Shown one piece after another: positions 7,820 to 17,188 of a DNA stretch of 64,000 bases (its first letter is position 1; each line of letters opens with the position of its first letter). The stretch spans positions 1-64,000 of the forward strand of contig CAUJHV010000016.1 of the NCBI GenBank assembly GCA_963205115.1, given 5' to 3'. Both the position numbers and the translations under genes were made by a program. Below the pieces are notes generated by a model that worked only from the letters and a program-made list of their open reading frames with translations, searched no databases and was not told where the DNA came from. The stretch is from Pseudomonadota bacterium. Its GTDB lineage: Bacteria > Pseudomonadota > Gammaproteobacteria > Burkholderiales > Burkholderiaceae_C.

Positions 7820-9595
7820 ATGAAGGTTGGGTTGGGACAGCGGCCGTGGACGGCCGTGCTGATGCTGGTGTGTGTCGCGACGGGTTGCGGTGGCGGCGGA
7901 GGCGGCGAACCCGTCGCCGATCCCGTGGGGACGGTCCCTGCGACCGACAACACGCTTCCTGTCACGCCGTCGGGACCGGCCTCCGATGCCACCACGGCAG
8001 GAACCCCCTCGGTGCCCTATCCGACCTTGGAAAACCTGAGCGTCGAGTGGCCCTTCACAGGCGACGCGAATGGCAACGCGGTGGTCGAGGTGCGCGTGCG
8101 GCGTGCCGGCAGCGGCGCCTGGCAGGCAAGCCTGCCGCTGCGCCGCGTGGCGGCCGGCAGCACCGAAGGCCGCTCATGGTCCACGCACCATGTCGGCAGC
8201 GTCTTCGATCTGCAACCGGACACCGCGTACGAGCTCGAGCTGACGCTCAACGACCCCGATGGCGGCGCCGTGCAACGCATCGTGCAGGCCCGCACACGCG
8301 GCGTGCCCGCGCCGATGGCCGGCGCACCCGTCAAGCCCGCGACGCCGTCCACCCTGGGCGCGGTGATGGCCGGCGCCCGGCCGGGCGACATCATCGAACT
8401 GGCCGCGGGCACCTATGCCGGCTTCGAGTGGACGAAGGACGGCAGCACCGGCCAGCCCATCGTGCTGCGTGCCGCCACGCGCGGCGCGGCCATCGTCGAA
8501 GGCGAACTGGCGATGTTCTCGCGCCACCACGTGCACCTGGACGGCCTGACCGTCAACGGCCGCGTGCGCCTGAACAGCTCGAACGACATCGCCGTCGTGC
8601 GCTGCACGATCAACGCCCGCGCGGGCGCGACCAACGGCGACGGCATCGTGATGTTCCGGCGCGGCGAAAACGCCTACATCGCCGACAACGTGATCACCGG
8701 CACCACGCCATGGACCGAAGCCGCGATGGGCGCTGGCGGCGCCAACCTGGGTGAAGGCATCGCCGTGACCGGCCCGGGCCACGTGATCCGCAACAACCGC
8801 GTCAGCGGCTTCCGCGACGGCGTGTCGTTCATGGAAGAAGACGAAGCGGTGGACCAGCACAGCCTGGACGTGATCGAAAACGACATCGAGAACGCCACCG
8901 ACGATGCGATCGAAGCGGACTTCTGCCAGCACAACTGCCGCATCCTGCGCAACCGCATCACCAATGCCTTCGTCGGCGTGTCGTCGCAGCCCGGCCTGGG
9001 CGGGCCCACCTACTTCGTGCGCAACGTCATGTACAACATCGCGCACGTGGCCTTCAAGCTGTACCGCGGCAGCCATGGCGATGTGTTGCTGCACAACACC
9101 GTCGTCAAGGCGGGTGATGGCCTGGCGGTCTACGCCGGCGTGCCGGTGTCGGCACTGATGACCCGCAACAACCTGATCATCGGCGGGCGGCCCGGTGACG
9201 GCGCCTATGCGGGCGGCGGCGCGGGCCGGGTGATCGAGCTGCGCGACCTGGTGCTGGCCGGCGCTGACATGGACCACGACGCGCTGGGCGCCCACGACGG
9301 CTCCTTCGCCGGCCGTCTGGCGGACGTGACCTTCGCCAGCCTGGCCGAGCTGCGCCGCGGCCCGCAGGAGCCGCATGCCGTCGAGGTCTCGATGGCCGTT
9401 TTTGCATCGGGCGTGGCCTTCCCCACCGATGCGCGCACACGCTACGCGGCGCCTGATCTGCAACTGCGCGCTGGCGCGGCGGCCCTGGATGTCGGCGCCG
9501 TACTGCCCGGCATCAACGACGGCTTCACGGGCATGGCGCCCGACGCGGGCGCCTACGAACTCGGCGGCGCCGCGCCGGCGTACGGGCCCCGCTGA
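7820..9595 (+). CDS. Lipoprotein with right-handed parallel beta-helix domain
   Basis: A 591-residue exported protein. The N-terminus is a lipoprotein signal with the lipobox ATGC (residues 21-24) followed by a run of six glycines, a typical tether. A fibronectin-like segment follows (about residues 65-160: LSVEWPFTGDANG, AYELELTLNDPDG). The remainder shows the repeated short strands and turns of a parallel beta-helix, with stacked N-rich turns such as NNRVSG, ENDIENA and NCRILRNRI, like chondroitinase-B/alginate-lyase type proteins. It may bind or cut a polysaccharide at the cell surface; no catalytic residues can be assigned. The ATG at 7820 gives the signal peptide. Confidence 0.75.
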   Translation: MKVGLGQRPWTAVLMLVCVATGCGGGGGGEPVADPVGTVPATDNTLPVTPSGPASDATTAGTPSVPYPTLENLSVEWPFTGDANGNAVVEVRVRRAGSGAWQASLPLRRVAAGSTEGRSWSTHHVGSVFDLQPDTAYELELTLNDPDGGAVQRIVQARTRGVPAPMAGAPVKPATPSTLGAVMAGARPGDIIELAAGTYAGFEWTKDGSTGQPIVLRAATRGAAIVEGELAMFSRHHVHLDGLTVNGRVRLNSSNDIAVVRCTINARAGATNGDGIVMFRRGENAYIADNVITGTTPWTEAAMGAGGANLGEGIAVTGPGHVIRNNRVSGFRDGVSFMEEDEAVDQHSLDVIENDIENATDDAIEADFCQHNCRILRNRITNAFVGVSSQPGLGGPTYFVRNVMYNIAHVAFKLYRGSHGDVLLHNTVVKAGDGLAVYAGVPVSALMTRNNLIIGGRPGDGAYAGGGAGRVIELRDLVLAGADMDHDALGAHDGSFAGRLADVTFASLAELRRGPQEPHAVEVSMAVFASGVAFPTDARTRYAAPDLQLRAGAAALDVGAVLPGINDGFTGMAPDAGAYELGGAAPAYGPR

Positions 9596-9805
9596 GCCTG
9601 CGGATCCGCGCGCGCTCAGCGATGCAGGCTGCGCGCGCCGCGGTGACCGCGCTCGCCGCCACGTGCCGCATAGGCCATCTGCTCTTCGCCGCCCCCCTGT
9701 CAAACGTGACGCTGTTCACAAACGCCAGGCCCCCCATGCTGCGCCACCCGAGGAGAACGACCGAAACCGAAACAGCAATCCCGTTCGTTCCACCGCCCGC
9801 CTTCG

Positions 9806-11623
9806 ATGCACGTTCGTTTTCCGCCGACCGCTTCCTCCGGTGCACGGCGCTGCCAGCCCTGGTGGCGCGCGTGGCTGGGGTGCGTGCTGGCCATCGTGCT
9901 GGGATGGACGCCGCACGCACAGGCGCAGGCGCCGCAAGCGCCCACGCTGCATCTGGGCGCGTCGGCGTCATCGGTGGACGCCTGGCCCGCGATGCGCGTG
10001 CTCTACGACAAACCAGGGCTTCTGAATACCGCCGACGCGCTGCAGCGCCTGTCGGCCTTCGAAGCGCCGCAGACACCGCGCTCCAACCTGGGCGCCAGCC
10101 CAGGCGTGACCTGGATCCACGTGCCCTTCGTGGTGGACCCCGGCGGCCCGTCCTCGTGGATGCTGCGCCTGCACTACGCGCTGCTGCACCAGGTGGACGT
10201 GAAGGTGTTCGACGACACCGGCCAGCTGGTCCATGCCGCGACGATGGGCTCCCGGATCCCGTACGCGCAGCGCGAGCAGCCCACACGCGCGCTGACCACG
10301 CGTGTGCACGTCGAACCCGTGCGCCGCTACGACCTGCTGCTGCGCATCGACACCGCCACGGCGCTGCTGGTGCCCCTGGCCTTCATGCAGCCCAGCGCAC
10401 TGGGTGTGGAAGAGTCCAACGAGCTCGCGCTGCAGGGCTTCATGTCCGGCCTGTGGTTCTTCATGGTCGTCTACAGCCTGATCAACGCGCTGTTCCACCG
10501 CGATATCGCCTTCCTGGCCTACGCCCTGACCCTGCTGTCCAGCTGGACCTTCGCACAGGCCATCTTCGGTGTCGGCGCCATGCATGTGTGGCCGAACAGC
10601 AGCTGGCTGGCGGCTCACGCGTCCGTGATGTCGCCCTTGTGGATGGTGATCGCCAACGTCGGCTTCTATGCAGCCACACTCGACCTGCCGCGCAAGGCCC
10701 CCCGGGTCATGATGGGCATGGGCGCCATGGCGCTGGTGGCGCTGCTGGTCTCAGCGGGCATTGCACTGGAATGGTTCAGCTACCGCGTGGGCTCAGCGGT
10801 GTCGATGGGGTTGACCGCGGCGCATGTGCTGGTGGTCCTGCCGGTGATCGTGCAACGCGCGCGGCGCGGCGAGAAGGCTGCCGGATTCCTGCTCACCGGC
10901 TCCTGCCTGAATCTCACAGGCATGGCCCTGATGGCGTACTTGCTTCGCGGTGGACTGCCCTTCAGCTTCATGACCATGCACATCGCGCAGATGGCCTTCG
11001 CCGCGGAAATGGTGACCTGGCTGCTGGTGCTGGCGGCCAAGCTCGAGCAGATCCGCGCGGCGGCGCGCGCAGCCCGCCAGGAGCACGCCACCCTGCATGC
11101 CCTGGCGCACACGGACGCGCTCACCGGGTTGCTGAACCGCCGCGGCCTGGAACAGGCGCTGGGCGAACGACTGGGCGATGCGGACACCGGCGCGGCACCT
11201 GCCACGCACGAGCGGCAGGCGATCTTCCTGCTCGACCTGGACGGCTTCAAGCCGGTCAACGACCAATGGGGCCATCCGGTGGGCGACGAGCTGCTGCGCC
11301 AGGTCGCCCAGCGCCTGCTTCATGCCGTGCGCCCCGGTGACCTGGTGGCACGCTTTGGGGGCGATGAATTTGTCGTCGCCATCGCCGGGCTGCCCCACGA
11401 AGAAACCGCGGCCGCAGTCGGCCGCAAGCTGCTGTCGCAGTTCTCGGCGCCCTTCGACCTGGGCGAGGGCCGGCGCGTCAATGTGGGCGCCACCATCGGC
11501 TACTCCACGACCGGCCGCCATGGCCACGGCGTCGCGCAACTGCTGCGCTGTGCGGACCAGGCCATGTATGCCGGCAAGCAGGCTGGCAAGCAGATGCTGA
11601 TGGCCGCGCCGGCCACGGCCTGA
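9806..11623 (+). CDS. 7TMR-DISM-type membrane diguanylate cyclase
   Basis: A 605-residue protein: signal/TM segment (residues 20-40), a periplasmic sensing domain of the 7TMR-DISM extracellular type (about 45-200), seven membrane helices (about 210-400), a short coiled linker and a C-terminal GGDEF domain (about 430-600). The active-site loop reads RFGGDEF, and RPGD lies five residues before it, the normal inhibitory site for c-di-GMP feedback, so an active and feedback-controlled cyclase is expected. The GGDEF start DALTGLLNRRG is intact. It should synthesise c-di-GMP in response to an unknown periplasmic ligand. The gene stands alone and converges with the iorB gene. Confidence 0.9.
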   Translation: MHVRFPPTASSGARRCQPWWRAWLGCVLAIVLGWTPHAQAQAPQAPTLHLGASASSVDAWPAMRVLYDKPGLLNTADALQRLSAFEAPQTPRSNLGASPGVTWIHVPFVVDPGGPSSWMLRLHYALLHQVDVKVFDDTGQLVHAATMGSRIPYAQREQPTRALTTRVHVEPVRRYDLLLRIDTATALLVPLAFMQPSALGVEESNELALQGFMSGLWFFMVVYSLINALFHRDIAFLAYALTLLSSWTFAQAIFGVGAMHVWPNSSWLAAHASVMSPLWMVIANVGFYAATLDLPRKAPRVMMGMGAMALVALLVSAGIALEWFSYRVGSAVSMGLTAAHVLVVLPVIVQRARRGEKAAGFLLTGSCLNLTGMALMAYLLRGGLPFSFMTMHIAQMAFAAEMVTWLLVLAAKLEQIRAAARAARQEHATLHALAHTDALTGLLNRRGLEQALGERLGDADTGAAPATHERQAIFLLDLDGFKPVNDQWGHPVGDELLRQVAQRLLHAVRPGDLVARFGGDEFVVAIAGLPHEETAAAVGRKLLSQFSAPFDLGEGRRVNVGATIGYSTTGRHGHGVAQLLRCADQAMYAGKQAGKQMLMAAPATA

Positions 11624-11640
11624 GCGCGCACCTGTCCCCG

Positions 11641-11720
11641 TTGCGCGTCACGCGCAACAGCGCCGGCACAGGCCATCGCATGCCAGCCCGGCGCGCCGTG
11701 AAGAACCCGTGTGTACGGGT
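11641..11720. terminator. Two hairpins between convergent genes
   Basis: Between the diguanylate cyclase and iorB ends lie two short perfect hairpins: arms TTGCGCG/CGCGCAA at 11641-11657 with a three-base loop, and ACCCGT/ACGGGT at 11705-11720 with a four-base loop. Neither has a strong T tract. They probably mark transcript ends for the two converging genes. Confidence 0.4.
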
Positions 11721-11737
11721 CCCCGCCGGCAGCGCCC

Positions 11738-13984
11738 TCAGGCCAGTTTGAAGGGCAGTTCGCGCAGCGCTTTGCCGGTCAGGCGGCTGATGGCGTTGGC
11801 GAAGGCCGGGGCCAGTGCCGGCAGGCCGGGTTCGCCCATGCCGGTGGGCGGCTCGGCGCTGGGGACGAGGTGCACGCTGATGGCCGGCATGTCGGTGACG
11901 CGCGCCACCGTGTAGTCGCCAAAATTCTGTTGCTCGACCACGCCGTCCTTGAACGTGATGGCCGCACCCGGCAGGCACATGCCCAGGCCCATCAGCGCGG
12001 CGCCCTGCACCTGCGCCTCGACGGTGCGCGGGTTGACTGCCAGGTTGCAATGCACGCCGGCCGTGGCCTGGTGCAGCACGGGCCGGCCGTCCTTCACCGA
12101 GGCTTCGACCACGTAGGCCACGACCGAATCGAACGACTCGTGCACCGCCACGCCCCAGGCGCGGCCGGCGGCCAGCGTCTTCTTGCCATAGCCGCTGCGG
12201 TCCACCGCCAGCTGCAGCGCCGCGCGGTGACGGGGATGGCCGCTACCCATCAGCTTCATGCGGTAGGCCACCGGGTCCTGCTGCGTCTCGCGGGCGATCT
12301 GGTCGATCAGCGTTTCCATCACGAAGGCCGTGTGCGTGCTGCCCACGCTGCGCCACCACAGCACCGGCACGTTCAGTTTGGGGTGGTGCACCGTCAGGCG
12401 CATGGGCACCGTGTAGGGCGCGCGCATGCCTTCCACGGCCGTGATGTCGATGCCGTTCTTGACCATCATCGGCTCGAAAGGCGAACCCGCCAGGATGGAC
12501 TGGCCGACGATGACGTGGTCCCAGGCCAGCACCTGGCCGCTGGCGTCGAAGCCGATCTGCGCGCGGTGCAGGTGCATGGGGCGGTAGTAGCCGCCCTTGA
12601 TGTCGTCCTCGCGGCTCCACAGCGTGCGGATGGGCGCGCGCAGGCCGGCAGCCTGTGCGGCCTTGGCGATGGTGCAGGCCTCGACCAGGTAGTCGCTGCT
12701 GGGCACGGCGCGGCGGCCGAAGCCCCCGCCGGCGGACTGCACCAGCACCTTCACCTGCTCCGGCTTGAGGTCCAGCGTGCGCGCGGCGGCCATGCCGTCC
12801 AGCCCCGGCATCTGCGAGCCGACCCACAGCGTCGCGCCCTGCTCGTTCAGTTCAACCGTGCAGTTCAGCGGCTCCATCGGCGCGTGCGCCAGGTAGGGGA
12901 AGACAAACTCGGCGTCGATCTTCTTCGGCGCATTCGCCAAGGGCGCCATGTCGGCATCGAAGTGCTTCGCTCCCGGCTGGCCGGCCAGGCTGCGGTACTG
13001 CGCCAGCTGGCGCGCACTGTCCACCTTCTCGACCGCGCTGCTGTCCCAGTCGAGCTTGAGGGCCTCGCGTGCGGTCTTGGCGGGCCAGTAGCCATCGGCG
13101 ATCACCGCCACGCCTTCGGCGCCGCGGTCCAGCGGCACGCGCAGCACGGCCTTCACGCCCTTGACGGCACGCGCGGCCGCATCGTCCACCGACTTGAGCT
13201 TGGCGCCGAACACCGGCGGGCGCGCGATGACGGCCGTGAGCTGGCCAGGACGGCGCACGTCGATGCCGAAGTCCTGGCGGCCGCTGCTCTTGGCGGCGGC
13301 GTCCAGCCGCGTGGTGGGCCGGCCGATCAGGCGGAACTGCTTCGGGTCCTTGAGCGTGACGCTGGCAGGCACCGGCAGGGCCATGGCGGCCTGGGCCAGT
13401 TCGCCGTAGCCGGCGCGCTTGCCACCCGCGCCGATCACCGCGCCCGCTTCGGTGCGAAGGCTGGCCGCATCCACGCCCCAGCGCACCGCCGCGGCCTGTA
13501 CCAGCATGGCACGGGCGCGCGCGCCCAGTTCGCGGTACTGCGTGAAACTGTGCTTGATGGAGTTGGAGCCGCCCGTCAGGTGCATGCCGAACATCGGATC
13601 GGCATAAGCCCCGTCGTTGGTGCCCAGCTGGCTGCGCACCTTGGACCAGTCGGCGTCCAGCTCTTCGGCCAGGATCATCGGCAGCGCGGTCTGCACGCCC
13701 TGGCCGAATTCGAGTCGATTGACCGTCACGGTCACCGTGCCATCGGCCGCGATGGCGACGAAGGCGCCGGGCATCTGTGTCGGCTTCAGCGCCGCAGGCA
13801 CCGCGGAAGCACCTTGCGCCTGCGCTAGCAGCGGGAAGACGCCCAGCGCAAAACCGCTGGCGGCGCCGAGCTTGAGGAAAGCGCGGCGCGGCAATTCAGC
13901 CACGGCGGGCGTATGGGCGTCGGCCTCACGCGCCAGCAGGTGCTGCAGGGCTCGCGGGAGTTCGTTCATGGAAGCGTTGAACAT
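11738..13984 (-). CDS. iorB: Molybdenum hydroxylase large subunit (isoquinoline 1-oxidoreductase beta-like)
   Basis: A 748-residue molybdopterin-binding subunit of a xanthine-oxidase-family hydroxylase or aldehyde dehydrogenase. The N-terminus carries a twin-arginine signal, RRAFLKLGAASGFALG (about residues 33-48), so the folded cofactor-loaded enzyme is probably exported by Tat. Family motifs include VNRLEFGQGVQTALPMILAE, QSAGGGFGRR, and a C-terminal GMGEPGLPALAPAFANAI with the catalytic-type glutamate. An AAGGA ribosome-binding site precedes the ATG at 13984. It lies 13 bases after the 2Fe-2S subunit gene, forming a two-gene operon. The IorB-like membrane- or Tat-linked type differs from three-subunit xanthine dehydrogenases. 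The substrate is unknown: an N-heterocycle or an aldehyde. Confidence 0.87.
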   Translation of the reverse strand: MFNASMNELPRALQHLLAREADAHTPAVAELPRRAFLKLGAASGFALGVFPLLAQAQGASAVPAALKPTQMPGAFVAIAADGTVTVTVNRLEFGQGVQTALPMILAEELDADWSKVRSQLGTNDGAYADPMFGMHLTGGSNSIKHSFTQYRELGARARAMLVQAAAVRWGVDAASLRTEAGAVIGAGGKRAGYGELAQAAMALPVPASVTLKDPKQFRLIGRPTTRLDAAAKSSGRQDFGIDVRRPGQLTAVIARPPVFGAKLKSVDDAAARAVKGVKAVLRVPLDRGAEGVAVIADGYWPAKTAREALKLDWDSSAVEKVDSARQLAQYRSLAGQPGAKHFDADMAPLANAPKKIDAEFVFPYLAHAPMEPLNCTVELNEQGATLWVGSQMPGLDGMAAARTLDLKPEQVKVLVQSAGGGFGRRAVPSSDYLVEACTIAKAAQAAGLRAPIRTLWSREDDIKGGYYRPMHLHRAQIGFDASGQVLAWDHVIVGQSILAGSPFEPMMVKNGIDITAVEGMRAPYTVPMRLTVHHPKLNVPVLWWRSVGSTHTAFVMETLIDQIARETQQDPVAYRMKLMGSGHPRHRAALQLAVDRSGYGKKTLAAGRAWGVAVHESFDSVVAYVVEASVKDGRPVLHQATAGVHCNLAVNPRTVEAQVQGAALMGLGMCLPGAAITFKDGVVEQQNFGDYTVARVTDMPAISVHLVPSAEPPTGMGEPGLPALAPAFANAISRLTGKALRELPFKLA

Positions 13985-13997
13985 GGGGTGATTTCCT

Positions 13998-14471
13998 TCA
14001 GGCCAGCGCGCGTGCGGCATCGGCCACGGCGGCGCGGATGCGGGCGTAGGTGCCACAGCGGCAGATGTTGCCGGCCATGGCGCTGTCGATGTCGGCAGCC
14101 GTGGGCTGCTTGCCCTTGGGCAGCGACTTCAGGAAGGCGGTGGCGCTCATGATCTGGCCGCTCTGGCAGTAGCCGCACTGGGCCACGTCGTGCTTGACCC
14201 ACGCGTCGCGCACAGCACGGCCGACGCGGTCGTTGCCGCCAGTGACGGCTTCGATGGTGGTCACCTGTTTGCCCGCCACGCTGCTGATGGGCGTCACGCA
14301 GGAACGCACCGCCTGGCCATCGATGTGCACGGTGCAGGCGCCACACTGGGCGGCACCGCAGCCGAACTTGGTGCCGGTCAGGCCCAGCGTGTCACGCAAG
14401 GCCCAGAGCACGGGCGTGGAAGGATCGATGTCCAGCGACTGGGCGCGGCCGTTGACGTGCAGGGTGGTCAT
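13998..14471 (-). CDS. iorA: 2Fe-2S subunit of molybdenum hydroxylase (isoquinoline 1-oxidoreductase alpha-like)
   Basis: A 157-residue electron-transfer subunit with two 2Fe-2S clusters. The plant-ferredoxin-type cluster ligands are in GCGAAQCGACTV (about residues 38-49) plus an upstream/downstream cysteine (VRSC). The C-terminal cluster is in CGYCQSGQIM and GNICRCGTYARI. It passes electrons from the molybdenum subunit to an acceptor such as a cytochrome. The ATG at 14471 gives the standard start MTTLHVNG; a longer in-frame extension upstream is not family-like. It is first in the operon with the large subunit and divergent from an AraC-type regulator 170 bases away. Confidence 0.93.
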   Translation of the reverse strand: MTTLHVNGRAQSLDIDPSTPVLWALRDTLGLTGTKFGCGAAQCGACTVHIDGQAVRSCVTPISSVAGKQVTTIEAVTGGNDRVGRAVRDAWVKHDVAQCGYCQSGQIMSATAFLKSLPKGKQPTAADIDSAMAGNICRCGTYARIRAAVADAARALA

Positions 14472-14641
14472 GGATTCTCTGGGGCCTCGGCTGAGGCGGG
14501 CATGGGAAGGCCGCGAGTGTCGGGCCGACGCCGCCGTGCGCGCTAGCCAGAACCTCCGCGATGCTTGCCCATTCCTGCGACCCGACCGCCGCAACGGGCC
14601 GGCACGGATACGATGCGTCAACGCTTTCCTGCACCGCCCAC

Positions 14642-15583
14642 ATGCCCGATCCTTCCGCCGCCGACACCTTGCGTGCACCCCGCGCCTCGCTGGCGCGTCG
14701 CATCTTGGAGCGGGTGCCCGACAGCGGCATGCAACAGCCGCCCGAACTGCCCGGGCTGATACTCATGCGCATCGACCAGCCGGCGCTGAACACCTGCAAT
14801 GTGTTCGAGCCCTGCGTGGCCGTCATCGTGCAGGGCAGCAAACACGTGCTGCTGGGCGATGAGACCGTGGTCTACGGCGAAGACCGTTACCTGATCGTGT
14901 CGATGGACCTGCCGGCCAAGACCGCGATGATGCAGGCCAGCCCCGAGCGCCCCTACCTGGCTGTAGCGCTGCGCCTGGACTGGCGCGACATCTCTTCACT
15001 GATGCTGGAGATGCCCGCGCCCACGGACCGCAAGGCCGAGGCCGACAGCCGCGCCATGACAACCGGCACGCTGACGCTGCCGCTGCTCGACGCGTTCGAC
15101 CGCCTGGTGGCCTTGCTGGATCATCCCGCGGACTTTCCCGCGCTGGCGCCGCTGATCCAGCGCGAGATCCACTACCGGCTGCTGGCTGGCGAGGCGGGCC
15201 GGCGGCTGCGCCAGATCGCCACCGTGGACACGCAAAGCCACCAGGTGGCGCGCGCCATCGCCAGCCTGAACACGCGCTTTGCACAACCGCTGCGGGTGGA
15301 GACGCTGGCGCGCGAGGTGGGCATGAGCCTGACCACCTTCCACCACCACTTCAAGTCGCTCACGGCCATGAGCCCGCTGCAATACCAGAAGCAGCTGCGA
15401 CTGACCGAAGCACGGCGGCTGATGCTGTCGGAGCGGCTGGATGCCTCCACCGCGGCCTTCCGCGTGGGCTACGAAAGCCCTTCGCAGTTCAGCCGCGAAT
15501 ACCGGCGCCTGTTCGGCGCACCGCCGTCGCGGGACATGGCCGACATGCGTGGGCAGCCGCAGGCGCAGTCCCAGGCCGCCTGA
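14642..15583 (+). CDS. AraC-family transcriptional regulator with AraC_N cupin domain
   Basis: A 313-residue regulator. Residues about 30-185 match the AraC_N type sensor (NTCNVFEPCVAVIVQGSKHV, VYGEDRYLIVSMDLP). Residues about 205-305 contain two helix-turn-helix units (LRVETLAREVGMSLTTFHHHFKSL and ASTAAFRVGYESPSQFSREYRRLFG). It is divergent from iorA, so the likely job is control of the hydroxylase operon, with an aldehyde or a related compound as possible effector; that link is inferred from position. The ATG at 14642 was chosen because upstream residues in frame are not family-like. Confidence 0.85.
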   Translation: MPDPSAADTLRAPRASLARRILERVPDSGMQQPPELPGLILMRIDQPALNTCNVFEPCVAVIVQGSKHVLLGDETVVYGEDRYLIVSMDLPAKTAMMQASPERPYLAVALRLDWRDISSLMLEMPAPTDRKAEADSRAMTTGTLTLPLLDAFDRLVALLDHPADFPALAPLIQREIHYRLLAGEAGRRLRQIATVDTQSHQVARAIASLNTRFAQPLRVETLAREVGMSLTTFHHHFKSLTAMSPLQYQKQLRLTEARRLMLSERLDASTAAFRVGYESPSQFSREYRRLFGAPPSRDMADMRGQPQAQSQAA

Positions 15584-15610
15584 GCGGCGAATGATCCCTC
15601 GCTGCCCGCA

Positions 15611-16084
15611 TTAACCGACCCGCGCACGCCACCAGCGCGTGAGCCGGCCGGGGTCCTGCACCATCCAGACCTTCTTGACGTATCGGTCCACCCGCCACAA
15701 GGCGCGCGTGCCGGCATGGAAAGTGGCCACGTCTCCCGGGCGCAGCACAAACCGGCTGCCGCGGTAATCGATGTGCACCTCGCCTTCGAGGATGTGCACG
15801 GTCTCGTCGATGTCGAACTGCCACTCGAAAGTGCCCGGGCCGGTGCAATCCCACAGCCCGGTGGCGGTGCGGCTGTCGGCGGAGCGGCCGGTTTCGACGG
15901 TTCGAAACACAGGCTTGCCGTCGCGGATCCAGCTCGGGTCAATGCGGTATTCGCGCAAAGGCTTGGCCGTGCCCTGCACCGATGCGGTCGGCGTGTGGCG
16001 GGCCACGCGCAAGGTGTCGAGCGCCAGGAATGCTGCGCCGAAGAGCAAAGCAGCGGCCACGGTGCTGGTCATCCAGGGTTTCAT
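15611..16084 (-). CDS. Membrane-anchored cupin protein (DUF861-like)
   Basis: A 157-residue protein with one N-terminal membrane segment (residues 8-25), then a single cupin domain: WDCTGPGTFEWQFDIDETVHILEGEVHIDYRG and LRPGDVATFHAGTRALWRV, the two cupin motifs with an unusual scarcity of metal-binding histidines. EutQ/DUF861 cupins are the nearest type. It lies 94 bases downstream of livM in the same direction and may be the last gene of the liv operon. Function unknown; a small-molecule binding role at the periplasmic face is possible. Confidence 0.65.
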   Translation of the reverse strand: MKPWMTSTVAAALLFGAAFLALDTLRVARHTPTASVQGTAKPLREYRIDPSWIRDGKPVFRTVETGRSADSRTATGLWDCTGPGTFEWQFDIDETVHILEGEVHIDYRGSRFVLRPGDVATFHAGTRALWRVDRYVKKVWMVQDPGRLTRWWRARVG

Positions 16085-16178
16085 ATCTGGCCTGTCGGCC
16101 CGCGCACGGGCGGACTTGAGACAAACCGCCCGGTCCGCCGTCCCCGCCGTCCCCGCCGGCCCGCTGCGGCGAGCGGCT

Positions 16179-17162
16179 TCAGCTCTTGCCTTTGCGGCCG
16201 CGCCATGCGAGCAGTTCGCCCACGAATCCGCGCCGCATGGCCACCACGCACACGACGAAGATGGCGCCGATGATCACCGTGACCCAGGAGCCCACGCTGT
16301 CGGCCAGGTAGTTCTGCAGCCCGATGATCGTGAAGGCGCCCAGCACCGGCCCGGCGAAAGTGCCCATGCCGCCGAGCAGGGTCATCAACACCACCTCGCC
16401 GGACTGGATCCAATGCGCGTCGGTCAACGTGGCAAAGCCCAGTACCACAGTCTTCAACGACCCGGCCAGTCCCGCCAGCGCGGCCGAGAGCACAAAGGCC
16501 AGCAGCTTGTAGCGGGTCACGTCGTAGCCCAGCGACAAGGCCCTTGGCTCGTTTTCACGAATGGCCTTCAGCACCTGGCCATAGGGTGAATGCACGATGC
16601 GCACGATGCCCAGGAACACCGCCACGAACACGGCCACCACCACGTAGTACAGCGTCAGGTCACTGTGCAGCGGCAGCAGGCCGAACAGCGTGCCCCGGGG
16701 CACGGCTTGCAGGCCATCTTCGCCGCCGGTGAAAGGCGCCTGGAGCCAAACGAAATAAATCATCTGCGCAATGGCCAGCGTGATCATCGCGAAATAGATG
16801 CCCTGGCTGCGGATCGCCACCATCCCGACCACCAGGCCGATGGCCCCCGCTGCCACGGTGCCCGCCAGCACGCCCAGCGCTGGTGGCAGCCCGGCTTCTT
16901 TCACCAGCCAGCCGGTCACATAGGCCGCAGCCCCCAGGAAGGCCGCATGGCCGAAGGACAGCAACCCCGTGTAGCCCAGCAGCAGGTTGAAGGCCATGGC
17001 GAAGATGGCGAAGCACAGCGCCGTCATCACGAAGATGGGGTACAGCCCGATGAAGGGCGCGGCCAGCAGCAGCACCAGCAGCAGGGTCCAGGCCCAGCGG
17101 CCCAGCAGCGCCGCCTGAGCCTGCACCTGCGCGCGTGCGGCGGGGGGCGACAGACGGTTCAT
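16179..17162 (-). CDS. livM: Branched-chain amino acid-type ABC transporter permease LivM
   Basis: A 327-residue inner-membrane permease of the LivM family with about ten hydrophobic segments. The family loop GHAAFLGAAAYVTG appears near residue 75, and the coupling region reads VLKAIRENEPRALSLGYDVTRYKL (about 200-222), which contacts the ATPases. It pairs with LivH to form the channel. The gene follows livH by 26 bases. Substrates of such operons include branched-chain amino acids, urea and aromatic acids, and cannot be decided here. Confidence 0.9.
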   Translation of the reverse strand: MNRLSPPAARAQVQAQAALLGRWAWTLLLVLLLAAPFIGLYPIFVMTALCFAIFAMAFNLLLGYTGLLSFGHAAFLGAAAYVTGWLVKEAGLPPALGVLAGTVAAGAIGLVVGMVAIRSQGIYFAMITLAIAQMIYFVWLQAPFTGGEDGLQAVPRGTLFGLLPLHSDLTLYYVVVAVFVAVFLGIVRIVHSPYGQVLKAIRENEPRALSLGYDVTRYKLLAFVLSAALAGLAGSLKTVVLGFATLTDAHWIQSGEVVLMTLLGGMGTFAGPVLGAFTIIGLQNYLADSVGSWVTVIIGAIFVVCVVAMRRGFVGELLAWRGRKGKS

Positions 17163-17188
17163 CGCAAGCCTCCTTCATGCCGGCGCGT

